A DNA stretch of 64,000 bases from Pyxidicoccus trucidator (GTDB taxonomy: Bacteria; Myxococcota; Myxococcia; Myxococcales; Myxococcaceae): positions 1,557,123 through 1,621,122 of the forward strand of contig NZ_JAAIXZ010000001.1 of NCBI RefSeq assembly GCF_010894435.1. Direction: 5' to 3'. Shown here piece after piece: positions 26,809 through 34,646 of this stretch. Within the stretch, counting starts at the first letter, position 1. Each line of letters starts with the position of its first letter. The notes under the pieces are model-generated. The model worked only from the letters and a program-made list of their open reading frames with translations. It ran no database searches and had not been told where the DNA came from. The position numbers were made by a program, and so were the translations under genes.

Positions 26809-29754
26809 ATGCCGAACGCCGAGATTTCGGACAACGCTTCCCTGCTGCTGGTGGGCAGCGAGCGCGAGTGCCAGCGGGTGGAGGAAGCGCTCGCCAGCGC
26901 GGGCGTCATGGTGAAGACCGAGCGCGCCACCACCCCCGCCGCGGCCGAGGCCGCCCTGTCCCAGACGTGGTCGCTCGCCCTCTGCGGCTCCGAGGTGCCG
27001 GGCATGGGCTTCGCCGAGCTCCAGGCCCTGTGGCGCAGGTACGGCAAGGAGCTGCCCTTCGTGGTGCTCTCGCGCGACTGGAGCGAGGACACGCTGCAGG
27101 CCAGCGTGCGCGCCGGCGCGCTCGACTACGTCACCGAGGACCGCTTCAGCCGGCTCGCCCCGGTGGTGAGCCGCGAGCTGCGGATGACGGCCGACCGCCG
27201 CCGCCATACCGCCACGGCCGAGGAGTTGGTGCGCACCAACTACCTCATGGAGAACATCATCGACGCGCTCCCCTTCGTCCTCTTCGTGAAGGACGCGGAG
27301 ACGCGCCGGCTGGTGGTGGCCAATAAAACCTTCGCGGAGGCCTTCCGCACCACCAAGCAGTGGCTGCTCGGGAAGCTGGACCACGACTACTTCCCGAAGG
27401 AGCAGGCCGACTCCTTCGTCGCCATCGACACCGCCATCCTCGAGTCGAAGACGATGCGCGCCTTCGAGGAGGTGGCCCGGGCCGGCGGAGAGGACCGCAT
27501 CTTCGCCACGCGGAAGATACCGCTGGTGGACGAGCACGGCGCCGCCCGCTTCGTGCTGGGCGTCACCGAGGACATCACCGACCGCAAGCAGCACGAGGAG
27601 CTGCTGCGCGCGTCCCAGGCGGAGCTGCTGGCCGCCAACAAGCAGCTCGCCGCCAGCCTGGAGGAAATCAAGCGCACCCGCGCCGTCTCCGCCCGCTCGC
27701 TGGCGTCCTACCAGCAGCGCGCGCTGCAGATGGAAATCATCCGCCAGCAGAACGAGGACCTGGACCGGCTGGCCCAGGAGCTGGCGGTGGCCAAGCGCAA
27801 CGAGGAGGAGCGCGCCCGCGAGGCCGAGGCCGCCGCCCGCCTCAAGAGCGAGTTCCTGGCCAACTTCAGCCACGAAATCCGCACCCCGCTCAACGGCATC
27901 ATCGGCTACTGCGACCTGCTGATGCGCGAGGAGGGCACCCGCCTCACCGCCCACGGCCGCAGGGACCTCAACGTCGTCAAGACGAACGCCAAGACGCTGC
28001 TGGCGCTCATCAACGACATCCTGGACCTGTCCAAGATTGAAGCCGGCCGCGTGGAAGTCGTCACCGAGCAGGTGGACGTGCAGGAGCTGGCCGACGAGTG
28101 TCTGGCCACGGTGAAGGAGTACCTCAAGGGCAAGGACGTGGCCCTCACCACGCACATCGACCCGGCGTCGCGCATGCTGCGCTCGGACGCGCTGAAGCTG
28201 CGGCAAATCATGCTCAACCTCCTGAGCAACGCCGCCAAGTTCACCGAGACGGGCGAGGTGTCGCTCAGCCTGGCGCCCGAGGGCAGCGAGGTGGTGATGC
28301 GGGTGGAGGACACCGGCGTCGGCATCCCCGCGGACCAGCTGGCCTTCATCTTCGAGAAGTTCCGCCAGGTGGACGGCTCCACCACGCGCAAGGTGGGCGG
28401 CACCGGCCTGGGCCTGGCGATTGTGCGCGAGCTGTCCCGCGTGCTGGGCGGCACCGTGTCGGTGACGTCCACGCTGGGCCGCGGCTCCACCTTCACCGTG
28501 CGCCTGCCCAGCTCCCTGGACGCGCCGGTGGGCGGCATCGGCGTGACGTCGCACCCCTCCGAGCGCGGCGTGCCCGTGAGCGAGGTGGTCCAGCACCTGA
28601 GCGCCATGGCCCAGCCGGGCAGCACCGTGCTGGTGGTGGACGACGACCCGCTGATGCAGCAGCTGGTGGCGGGGCAGCTGGAGCCCGCCGGCTTCAAGGT
28701 GGTGGGCGCGGAGGACGGCATCTCCGCCCTCAAGCGCGCCCGCGAGCTGAGGCCGCAGGCCATCCTGCTGGACATCCACCTGCCCAAGCTGGACGGCTGG
28801 TCCGTGCTCAGCCAGCTCAAGGGTGAGCCGTCGCTGGCCAGCATCCCCGTCATCCTCATCTCCGTGGAGGAGCAGCGCGCGCGCGGCTTCTCGCTGGGCG
28901 CGTGCGAGTACCTGGTCAAGCCGGTGGAGCCGGAGCGGCTGGTGGAGGTGGTGCAGCGCTGCCTGGGCCAGGTGGTCGGCGCCAGCAACGCCACCTTCGC
29001 GGGCGAGGTGCTGGTGGTGGACGACGACTCCTCCACCCGCGAGCTGGTCAGCCGCAACCTGCGCCGCGCCGGCTTCTCCACCGCCGAGGCCCGCAGCGGC
29101 GAGGACGCCCTCCTCAAGGCGCGCGTCTCACCGCCGGCGCTCGTCGTGCTGGATTTGATGATGCCCAACCTGGACGGCTTCGAGGTGCTGCGCCGGCTGC
29201 GCGCGGAGAAGCTCCAGGTGCCCGTCGTCGTCCTCACCGGCAAGACGCTCTCCGCGGACGAGGAGGCCCTCCTGCGCGACGGCTTCGCCGGCTTCGTGAA
29301 GAAGGGCGGCCACGCGCTGGAGGACGTCATCGCCCAGGCCAAGGGCCTGCTGCTGTCCCAGCGCGCCGCCACCGCCGGCAAGCTGCCCCGCATCCTCTAT
29401 GTGGAGGACAGCGCGCAGAACCGCGACATCGTCCGCCGCTACCTCGGCGGCCTCTTCGAGGTCATCGAGGCCGAGGACGGCGAGCACGGCCTGGAGCGGG
29501 CCACCCGCGACAGCCCGGACCTCATCCTCATGGACCTCTCCCTGCCGCGCCTGGACGGCTGGGAAGTCACGCGCCGCCTGCGCGCCCTGCCCTCCGCGGC
29601 CAACGTCCCCGTCATCGCCGTCACCGCGCACGCGGGCCGGGAGTACCAGGACAAGGCCCACGCGGCCGGCTGCACCGCCTACCTCACGAAGCCCCTTGAT
29701 CGTGACCAGTTGCTCGAGATGATCCGCAAGCATCTAGGGAGACCCCATGCCTGA
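26809..29754 (+). CDS. Hybrid histidine kinase with pseudo-receiver, PAS and three receivers
   Basis: 981 residues from the ATG at 26809. Order: an N-terminal receiver-like domain (residues about 8-125) with Ser in place of the phospho-Asp ([10 protein letters not shown]); PAS (about 140-265); a coiled-coil linker; HisKA with [16 protein letters not shown] (near 355); HATPase ([17 protein letters not shown]); then three receivers with phospho-Asp in [24 protein letters not shown] and [12 protein letters not shown]. No membrane helix is seen, so it is cytoplasmic and likely responds to the FIST protein. The receivers suggest a branched phosphorelay. Its 3' end overlaps the next receiver gene by 8 bases. 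Confidence 0.92.
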   Translation: MPNAEISDNASLLLVGSERECQRVEEALASAGVMVKTERATTPAAAEAALSQTWSLALCGSEVPGMGFAELQALWRRYGKELPFVVLSRDWSEDTLQASVRAGALDYVTEDRFSRLAPVVSRELRMTADRRRHTATAEELVRTNYLMENIIDALPFVLFVKDAETRRLVVANKTFAEAFRTTKQWLLGKLDHDYFPKEQADSFVAIDTAILESKTMRAFEEVARAGGEDRIFATRKIPLVDEHGAARFVLGVTEDITDRKQHEELLRASQAELLAANKQLAASLEEIKRTRAVSARSLASYQQRALQMEIIRQQNEDLDRLAQELAVAKRNEEERAREAEAAARLKSEFLANFSHEIRTPLNGIIGYCDLLMREEGTRLTAHGRRDLNVVKTNAKTLLALINDILDLSKIEAGRVEVVTEQVDVQELADECLATVKEYLKGKDVALTTHIDPASRMLRSDALKLRQIMLNLLSNAAKFTETGEVSLSLAPEGSEVVMRVEDTGVGIPADQLAFIFEKFRQVDGSTTRKVGGTGLGLAIVRELSRVLGGTVSVTSTLGRGSTFTVRLPSSLDAPVGGIGVTSHPSERGVPVSEVVQHLSAMAQPGSTVLVVDDDPLMQQLVAGQLEPAGFKVVGAEDGISALKRARELRPQAILLDIHLPKLDGWSVLSQLKGEPSLASIPVILISVEEQRARGFSLGACEYLVKPVEPERLVEVVQRCLGQVVGASNATFAGEVLVVDDDSSTRELVSRNLRRAGFSTAEARSGEDALLKARVSPPALVVLDLMMPNLDGFEVLRRLRAEKLQVPVVVLTGKTLSADEEALLRDGFAGFVKKGGHALEDVIAQAKGLLLSQRAATAGKLPRILYVEDSAQNRDIVRRYLGGLFEVIEAEDGEHGLERATRDSPDLILMDLSLPRLDGWEVTRRLRALPSAANVPVIAVTAHAGREYQDKAHAAGCTAYLTKPLDRDQLLEMIRKHLGRPHA

Positions 29755-30157
29755 AGAAAAAGCACGCGTCCTGGTGGTGGACGACGACCCGGACCTGCTC
29801 GACCTCGTCCAGCGCTCGCTGAGCTCCTACGGGTTCGAGGTGCTCACGCACACTTCCGCGCTGGGCGTCTCCAACCTCGTGCGCTCCGTGGAGCCGGACT
29901 TCGTCCTCATCGACGTGAACTTCCCCGCTCTGAAGGGCGACAAGGTCGTCAACCTGGCCCGCCAGTACGCGTCCGCCAAGACGAAGTTCATCCTCTATTC
30001 GGCCTCGGACGAGTCGAAGCTGCGCTCGCTCGCGCTGGCCTCCGGCGCCGACGGCTACATCTCCAAGAGCGTCCAGGGCGAGGAGCTCGCCCAGCGGCTG
30101 CGCGCCTTCCGCCTCAAGCCGCGTCCGCCCACCCCCACGCCCGCTCCAGCCACCTGA
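29747..30157 (+). CDS. Single-domain response regulator
   Basis: 136 residues: one receiver domain with the acidic pocket Asp12-14, phospho-acceptor Asp56 (VLIDVNFP) and the conserved Lys in YISKS, followed by a Pro/Thr tail with no output domain. It should act as a diffusible phospho-carrier or bind a partner protein. It overlaps the hybrid kinase gene and is followed by a strong hairpin. A close paralogue lies at 39328, with long shared stretches (KFILYSASDES, SVQGEELAQRL). Confidence 0.93.
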   Translation: MPEEKARVLVVDDDPDLLDLVQRSLSSYGFEVLTHTSALGVSNLVRSVEPDFVLIDVNFPALKGDKVVNLARQYASAKTKFILYSASDESKLRSLALASGADGYISKSVQGEELAQRLRAFRLKPRPPTPTPAPAT

Positions 30158-30178
30158 GCTCTCTGACGTAAGCCCACC

Positions 30179-30202
30179 CCCCGGGCCTCTGGCGGCCCGG
30201 GG
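30179..30202 (+). terminator. Rho-independent-like terminator of the cytochrome/FIST operon
   Basis: CCCCGGGCC (30179-30187) pairs with GGCCCGGGG (30194-30202) around a 6-base loop and is followed by TTCT. It starts 22 bases after the receiver stop. Confidence 0.65.
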
Positions 30203-30247
30203 TTCTCCGCCCCACCTTCCGAAGTTTTCTACCCCCCGGAGGGCACC

Positions 30248-31144
30248 ATGCACACGGCCTCTGATTACAGTCACGCTGAAAAGTTACGCCTTGAACTCTC
30301 TGAGCCACTCTTCAACCCGCTGCTGAAGCAGTGGGTGGGCCGTGGCGAGCTGGACTACGAGGTCTACCTCAAGACAGCGACGCTGCTGTCGCTGCAGGCG
30401 GCGGAGGGGGAACGCGTCTCGCACGACGAGCTGCTGTTCCAGGTGGTGCACCAGGCGCAGGAGCTGTGGCTGAAGCTGGCCTCGCGCGAGGCGGTGGAGG
30501 TGGTGGCGGAGCTGGACGGAGACGCGCTGTGGGGGGCCTCGGCGCGGCTGGAGCGCATCAGCCGGGTGCTGCGCACGCTCGCGGCGGAGCTGACGGTGCT
30601 GGAGACGATGACGCCGGACACGTACCAGGTCATCCGGCGCAGCCTGGGCAACGGCAGCGGGCAGGAGTCCCCCGGCTACAACACGTTCCGCCATGTGGCG
30701 GCGGGGCTGGAGGCGGCGCTGGAGCGGCTGCTGGCACGGCGCGGGCTGCCGCTGAGGGCCGTCTACACGGCGGGCGGTCCGGACGACCTCAAGCGCATCT
30801 GCGAGCAGCTCGTGGACGCGGACGAGGCCTTCCAGGGCTGGCTCTTCGGGCACTACCAGCTGGTGCGCCGCACCATCGGCGTGGACCGCTCGGTGAAGGC
30901 GCTGGACGGGCTGCCCACGCAGGTGCTCGCGGGGCGGATGACGCTGCCGCTGTTCCGCCAGCTGTGGGACGTGCGGGTGGAGCTGACGGCTGCCTGGCGC
31001 CGCGAGGGAGGCCTCGCTCCCGGGGCCGCGCGCGAGGGCTGCATGCAGGCCGCGCCCGAGCCGTACGCGGCCCGTCCCAGCAGCGGAGGCTGCCCGATGC
31101 ACGCCGCCGTCGCTGTCGCCGCCGCCGCCCCCGTGGAGCCATGA
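30248..31144 (+). CDS. Tryptophan 2,3-dioxygenase-superfamily protein, diverged
   Basis: 298 residues with GGAGG before the ATG. The family signature is clear: SHDELLFQVVHQAQELWLK with the distal His68, LETMTPDTYQ near 119-127, and a proximal haem His in LFGHYQLVRRTIG (His202). However, the segment that binds the substrate carboxylate in true TDO (FQSLQYR) reads QESPGYN, with Asn145 at the Arg position, and the Gly/Ser-rich substrate loop is also not conserved. The C-terminal 40 residues form a Cys-containing tail with GCPMHA. It is therefore a haem-dependent aromatic oxygenase-type protein that may act on a substrate other than L-tryptophan. It overlaps the methyltransferase gene by ATGA. 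Confidence 0.8.
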   Translation: MHTASDYSHAEKLRLELSEPLFNPLLKQWVGRGELDYEVYLKTATLLSLQAAEGERVSHDELLFQVVHQAQELWLKLASREAVEVVAELDGDALWGASARLERISRVLRTLAAELTVLETMTPDTYQVIRRSLGNGSGQESPGYNTFRHVAAGLEAALERLLARRGLPLRAVYTAGGPDDLKRICEQLVDADEAFQGWLFGHYQLVRRTIGVDRSVKALDGLPTQVLAGRMTLPLFRQLWDVRVELTAAWRREGGLAPGAAREGCMQAAPEPYAARPSSGGCPMHAAVAVAAAAPVEP

Positions 31145-32169
31145 CCCCGGGGACCGCGCCTTCTCCCCGCGCGCTGCTGCACCTGCTCTTCAACGGCGCG
31201 CGCGCGGTGGACGTGGTGGAGGCCTCGCTCCAGCTCGGGCTGCTGGACTCGCTGGAGCCGGGCCCCGTCACCCTGGGCGAGCTGGCCGCGCGCCACGGCC
31301 TCATCCCCAGGCGCCTCTACAAGCTGCTCGACTGCCTGGAGAGCCTCGGCCTCGTGCGGCGCGAGCAGCGCTCGGACGCGTTGGAGTCCGCGCGCTACCA
31401 GGCGGTGCCCGGCCTGCGCGCGGCGGCGGACGCCGTGCTGGGCCCGCGCTCGCTCGAGAGAGACCGCGAGAAGTACGCCTGGGGCGAGCTGCGCGGGCGG
31501 CTCCCCGAGGTGCTGCGCGGCGAGCACGCCATGCCCTCCGCCGCCTTCGACTGGCCCCCGCGCACCCCCGAGCAGGTGGAGGGCTTCGAGGCCAGCATGA
31601 CCGCGGGCCTGCCTCCCATCCTGGAGACGTTCCGCGCCCACGCTCCCCGTCTCTGGAAGGACGGTGGGCGCCTGCTCGACGTGGGCGGCGGCGACGGCAC
31701 GCTGGCGGCGCACCTCGTCCGCGAGCACCCCGGCCTCTCGGTGGACGTCTACAACCTGCCCGCCACCGCGCCGCTGGTGGCGCGCACGCGCGAGCAGCAC
31801 GGCCTGCCCCCCGCGCGCCTGGGCTTCGTCGGCGGGAACTTCCTCGAGGAGCCGCTTCCGCGCGGCTACGACGCGCTGTCCTTCGTGCGGGTGCTGCACG
31901 ACTGGCCGGCGGACACCGCGCGCGCGCTGCTGGAGGCGGCCTGGGAGGCGCTGCCCTCCGGAGGCCGCGTCCTCGTCTGCGAGGAGTTCCGCACGCCGGA
32001 GCGGCTCGCCGCGCAGTTCTTCTGGTCCTACTTCCTCATCGGCGTGGACTCGTGCTCCAGCCGGCTGCGCGAGGTGGAGCACTACCTGCGCGTGCTGCGC
32101 GAGACGGGCTTCCTCCACGCCGCGGTGCTGCCCGGCCCCTTCGAGCTCGTGGTGGCCACGAAGCCCTGA
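31141..32169 (+). CDS. SAM-dependent O-methyltransferase
   Basis: 342 residues. The N-terminal winged-helix dimerisation domain (ARAVDVVEASLQLGLLDSL, RLYKLLDCLESLGLVRRE) is followed by the methyltransferase domain with SAM motif RLLDVGGGDGTLAAHLV (178-193) and the LHDW segment whose His253 matches the catalytic base of plant-type and antibiotic O-methyltransferases. Such enzymes methylate phenolic hydroxyls in natural products, for example hydroxyindoles, tyrosine derivatives and polyketides. Translational coupling to the TDO-like gene suggests that one enzyme makes the other's substrate. The order of the two steps is not known. Confidence 0.85.
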   Translation: MTPGTAPSPRALLHLLFNGARAVDVVEASLQLGLLDSLEPGPVTLGELAARHGLIPRRLYKLLDCLESLGLVRREQRSDALESARYQAVPGLRAAADAVLGPRSLERDREKYAWGELRGRLPEVLRGEHAMPSAAFDWPPRTPEQVEGFEASMTAGLPPILETFRAHAPRLWKDGGRLLDVGGGDGTLAAHLVREHPGLSVDVYNLPATAPLVARTREQHGLPPARLGFVGGNFLEEPLPRGYDALSFVRVLHDWPADTARALLEAAWEALPSGGRVLVCEEFRTPERLAAQFFWSYFLIGVDSCSSRLREVEHYLRVLRETGFLHAAVLPGPFELVVATKP

Positions 32170-32614
32170 CGGCGCGGTGCGCGCCAGCGCCCTTCACCCC
32201 ATGTCAGGCCCGCGTCGTACGAAGGGACAATGTCCGTCCCTTGCCGGCGCCAGGGCGAGCCCGAGGTGGTGGGCGGGCCTCCCGTAAAAATGAAAGGCGC
32301 TCCCCGCGTCGGGGGCGGCCCTCACCGCCGTGGGGCTGGCGAGCATCCGGTGGACCACAGCACCGCGAGTGCGACTGGCGCCTGGAATCCGGCACCCTGT
32401 TACGCTGTCACCATGCAGAGGAGCGCCGGCACTCACTCTGGCTGCACGACACCCTGGGCAGATGCCTCTGGGAGCCCGCCAGGGCCGTGCTGTCCTGAGA
32501 GCGCCCGCCTGCTCCCTGGCCTCCTGGTGGGCTGGCATGCGCCCTGCAGTCCCTCTCGCTCGTGGAGTGTGCAACTTCAAGGCTGACGCAGTCCGACAAA
32601 AGGAAGGACTCCGC
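32170..32614. other. Intergenic region before the hydrolase-fold gene
   Basis: No convincing gene. A hairpin AAGGGAC/GTCCCTT (32222-32228 and 32236-32242) lies 52 bases after the methyltransferase stop and may terminate it. Several open frames are present but show no domain, no ribosome site and mixed composition. The last 30 bases hold AAGGAAGG ahead of the hydrolase ATG. Confidence 0.5.
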
Positions 32615-33403
32615 ATGAAGAAGCAGGGTTCACGCAGGTCGGATGAGGGTGCAGGGAAGGCGGTCCGCGGACTGGTGGCTTCGGGAGAGGGCTCCGGCAC
32701 CTGGACGACGCAAGCGAACAACGGCGAGGTGCGGGTGCCGGTGGACGAGGGCGTGGAGCTGCGCGGCATCCTCCAGGTGCCGCCGGCGGCCTCGGGCGTC
32801 GTGGTGCTGGCGCGCGGCCATGGCAGCAGCCGGCGCGGCGCGCGTGACTTGACGGTGGCGCGGCTCCTCCAGGCCGAGGGCCTGGCGACCCTGGCGGTAG
32901 ACCTTTTGACGGGAGCGGAGGAGGAGGCGTGGCGCGAGCGCGACTTGCGCTTCAACCTGGGCCTCTTCGCCGGCCGCATCGCGGGCGTGGCGCGCTGGCT
33001 GAGGCGCGCGCCCCGGACCAGCGGCCTGCGCGTGGGCTACCTCGGCTCGTACACCGGCGCGGGCGCGGCCCTGGCCGCCGCGGCGCTGCGCCCCGAGTAC
33101 GTGGACGCGGTGGTGTGCCGGGGCGGGCGGGTGGCGATGTCGACCACGGTGCTGGCGCGCGTGCGCGCTCCCACGCTGCTCATCGTCGGCGGCCAGGACA
33201 CGTCCGCCCTGGAGCCGCACCGCCGCACCTTCGCCGCGCTGAGCACGGAGAAGCGGCTGGAGGTCATCCCCGGCGCCACGCACCGCTTCGAGGAGCCCGG
33301 CACGCAGACGCAGATGGTGGAGCTGGCGGGCCTCTGGTTCCTCCAGCACCTGGGCGGCTCCCGCTGGGAGACGCAGCCTGAGCCGCGGGCCCTGGGCCTG
33401 TAG
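32615..33403 (+). CDS. Alpha/beta-hydrolase-fold protein with altered nucleophile
   Basis: 262 residues from the ATG at 32615, which has a ribosome site; a longer frame upstream lacks coding character. The core is that of dienelactone-hydrolase-like proteins: GVVVLARGHGSSR with the oxyanion region, LATLAVDLLTGAEEE, the elbow VGYLGSYTGAGAAL, the acid in LLIVGGQD (Asp195) and the His in GATHRFEEPG (His223). Relatives have G-A-S-T-G at the elbow; here it reads G-S-Y-T-G, so the nucleophile position is Tyr146. Either Ser145 does the work from a shifted place or the protein is not a hydrolase. A hairpin follows the gene. Confidence 0.8.
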   Translation: MKKQGSRRSDEGAGKAVRGLVASGEGSGTWTTQANNGEVRVPVDEGVELRGILQVPPAASGVVVLARGHGSSRRGARDLTVARLLQAEGLATLAVDLLTGAEEEAWRERDLRFNLGLFAGRIAGVARWLRRAPRTSGLRVGYLGSYTGAGAALAAAALRPEYVDAVVCRGGRVAMSTTVLARVRAPTLLIVGGQDTSALEPHRRTFAALSTEKRLEVIPGATHRFEEPGTQTQMVELAGLWFLQHLGGSRWETQPEPRALGL

Positions 33404-33418
33404 CGCGAGTGACACGGA

Positions 33419-33446
33419 CCGGGGCAGCCCGCATGGCCTGCCCCGG
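33419..33446 (+). terminator. Hairpin after the hydrolase-fold gene
   Basis: CCGGGGCAG (33419-33427) and CTGCCCCGG (33438-33446) form a perfect 9-base stem with a 10-base loop, 15 bases after the stop. No U-tract follows. Confidence 0.5.
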
Positions 33447-33653
33447 CCCGCCTGGGGGGACGTCATGGACGACCCAGGTGCCCGCCGTGGGGGGAGCTGA
33501 GGCTCGCGGCGGGCACCGAGGCTGCTCCACGATGGCACCGCCGCCCGGGCGCCGATATTGGCCCGCGGTCGAATGCCCTGAAGGATGGGCCAGACGTCGG
33601 CGCTGGAGTGACGCACGGCAGCGCCCGGTGCTTCAGCGCCTGGAGCGCGCCGC

Positions 33654-34343
33654 CTAGACGGTGGCCGGACGCTGCACGCCCAGCTGACACGCCAGCACGG
33701 CCAGCTGCGTGCGGTTCTCCGGGCCCAGCTTCTTGTAGATGCTGGTGATGTGGGCCTTCACCGTGCGCTCGGTGATGCCCAGGCACGCGGCAATCTTCAG
33801 GTTGTCCGCGCCCGCGGCGATGTAGCCCAGCACCTCGCGCTCGCGCAGCGTCAGCTTGCCCAGCTCGCCACCCGTGGACACCACTTCCTGCTGCGGCTGG
33901 AAGCCCTGGAGGGGTGACGTCCACGCCAGCCCCACCGGCAGCAGCCGCTCACCGCGCGCCACCCGCCGCACCGCCTCCACCACCTCGTTGAGCCCCACGC
34001 TCTGCTTCCACAGGTACCCGGCCGCGCCCACGCTCAGACACTGCTCCACCAGCTGGGTCTCCTGGTTGCCCGACATCACCAGCGACTTCACGCCGGGGTA
34101 GAAGTCGTGCAGGCACTGCAGCGCCGTGAGCCCGCTGGCCGCCTCGTCGCGCCCGGGTACCTCGAGCCGCAGGTCCAGCATCGCCACGTCAGGCGTCGCC
34201 TCGCGGACCCGCGCCAGGAAGGGCGCCGTCTGCGCGCAGCTCGCCACCACTTCCATGCCCGCCCCTTCCAGCACGGCCACCAGACACTCCCGGAAGACCT
34301 GCTGGTCCTCCAGGATGGCCACCCGGATTCGCTCTCCCACCAT
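33654..34343 (-). CDS. NarL/LuxR-type response regulator
   Basis: 229 residues from the ATG at 34343, with AGAGGAA upstream. A receiver domain (residues 5-125) has phospho-acceptor Asp57 in AMLDLRL and a conserved Lys at 113. The C-terminal helix-turn-helix (about 160-215) reads LTLREREVLGYIAAGADNLK then LGITERTVKAHITSIYKKLG. It should be a phosphorylation-controlled DNA-binding transcription factor. Its gene is divergent from the CheR-PAS/kinase pair, and the 303 bases between may be its own target. The cognate kinase is likely the one at 36590, but this is only inferred from position. Confidence 0.92.
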   Translation of the reverse strand: MVGERIRVAILEDQQVFRECLVAVLEGAGMEVVASCAQTAPFLARVREATPDVAMLDLRLEVPGRDEAASGLTALQCLHDFYPGVKSLVMSGNQETQLVEQCLSVGAAGYLWKQSVGLNEVVEAVRRVARGERLLPVGLAWTSPLQGFQPQQEVVSTGGELGKLTLREREVLGYIAAGADNLKIAACLGITERTVKAHITSIYKKLGPENRTQLAVLACQLGVQRPATV

Positions 34344-34646
34344 GGTGATGTTCCTCTCGGACGACTCTCCACATGCTCCCACTGCCCCACGGAGCGATTT
34401 CCCTGTCCGAGATGTAATCGCCAACCCGGGCGACGCACGAGTCCCTCGCCATGAAGGCGGCCCTCCCCTGTTCACGAAAGGATGTTCAAGTGATGTTCAA
34501 GGTTGTCCTGGCCGGGCAGCCGGGCGAGCGAGCCTGGGGCGGGCGGGACTTCCTCCGCGACGTCAGCGCGGCGTGCAGGTGGAGCGCGGCGCGGGACATC
34601 AGCGCGCCTTGCCGCCCTCCGGCAGCATGGGCTACAGCGGAGCGAC
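34344..34646. promoter_or_regulatory. Divergent promoter region
   Basis: This gap separates the NarL-type regulator and the CheR-PAS gene. It holds a direct repeat GATGTTCAAG at 34481-34490 and 34492-34501, a candidate operator. No gene is visible. Confidence 0.4.

Noticed and set aside
30248..31144. Calling the gene kynA with full confidence
   Set aside because: Substrate-binding Arg and loop are not conserved and no kynurenine-pathway genes are near.
32230..32586. Open frame in the gap before the hydrolase-fold gene
   Set aside because: No ribosome site, no domain, low-complexity Pro/Gly/Ser content.
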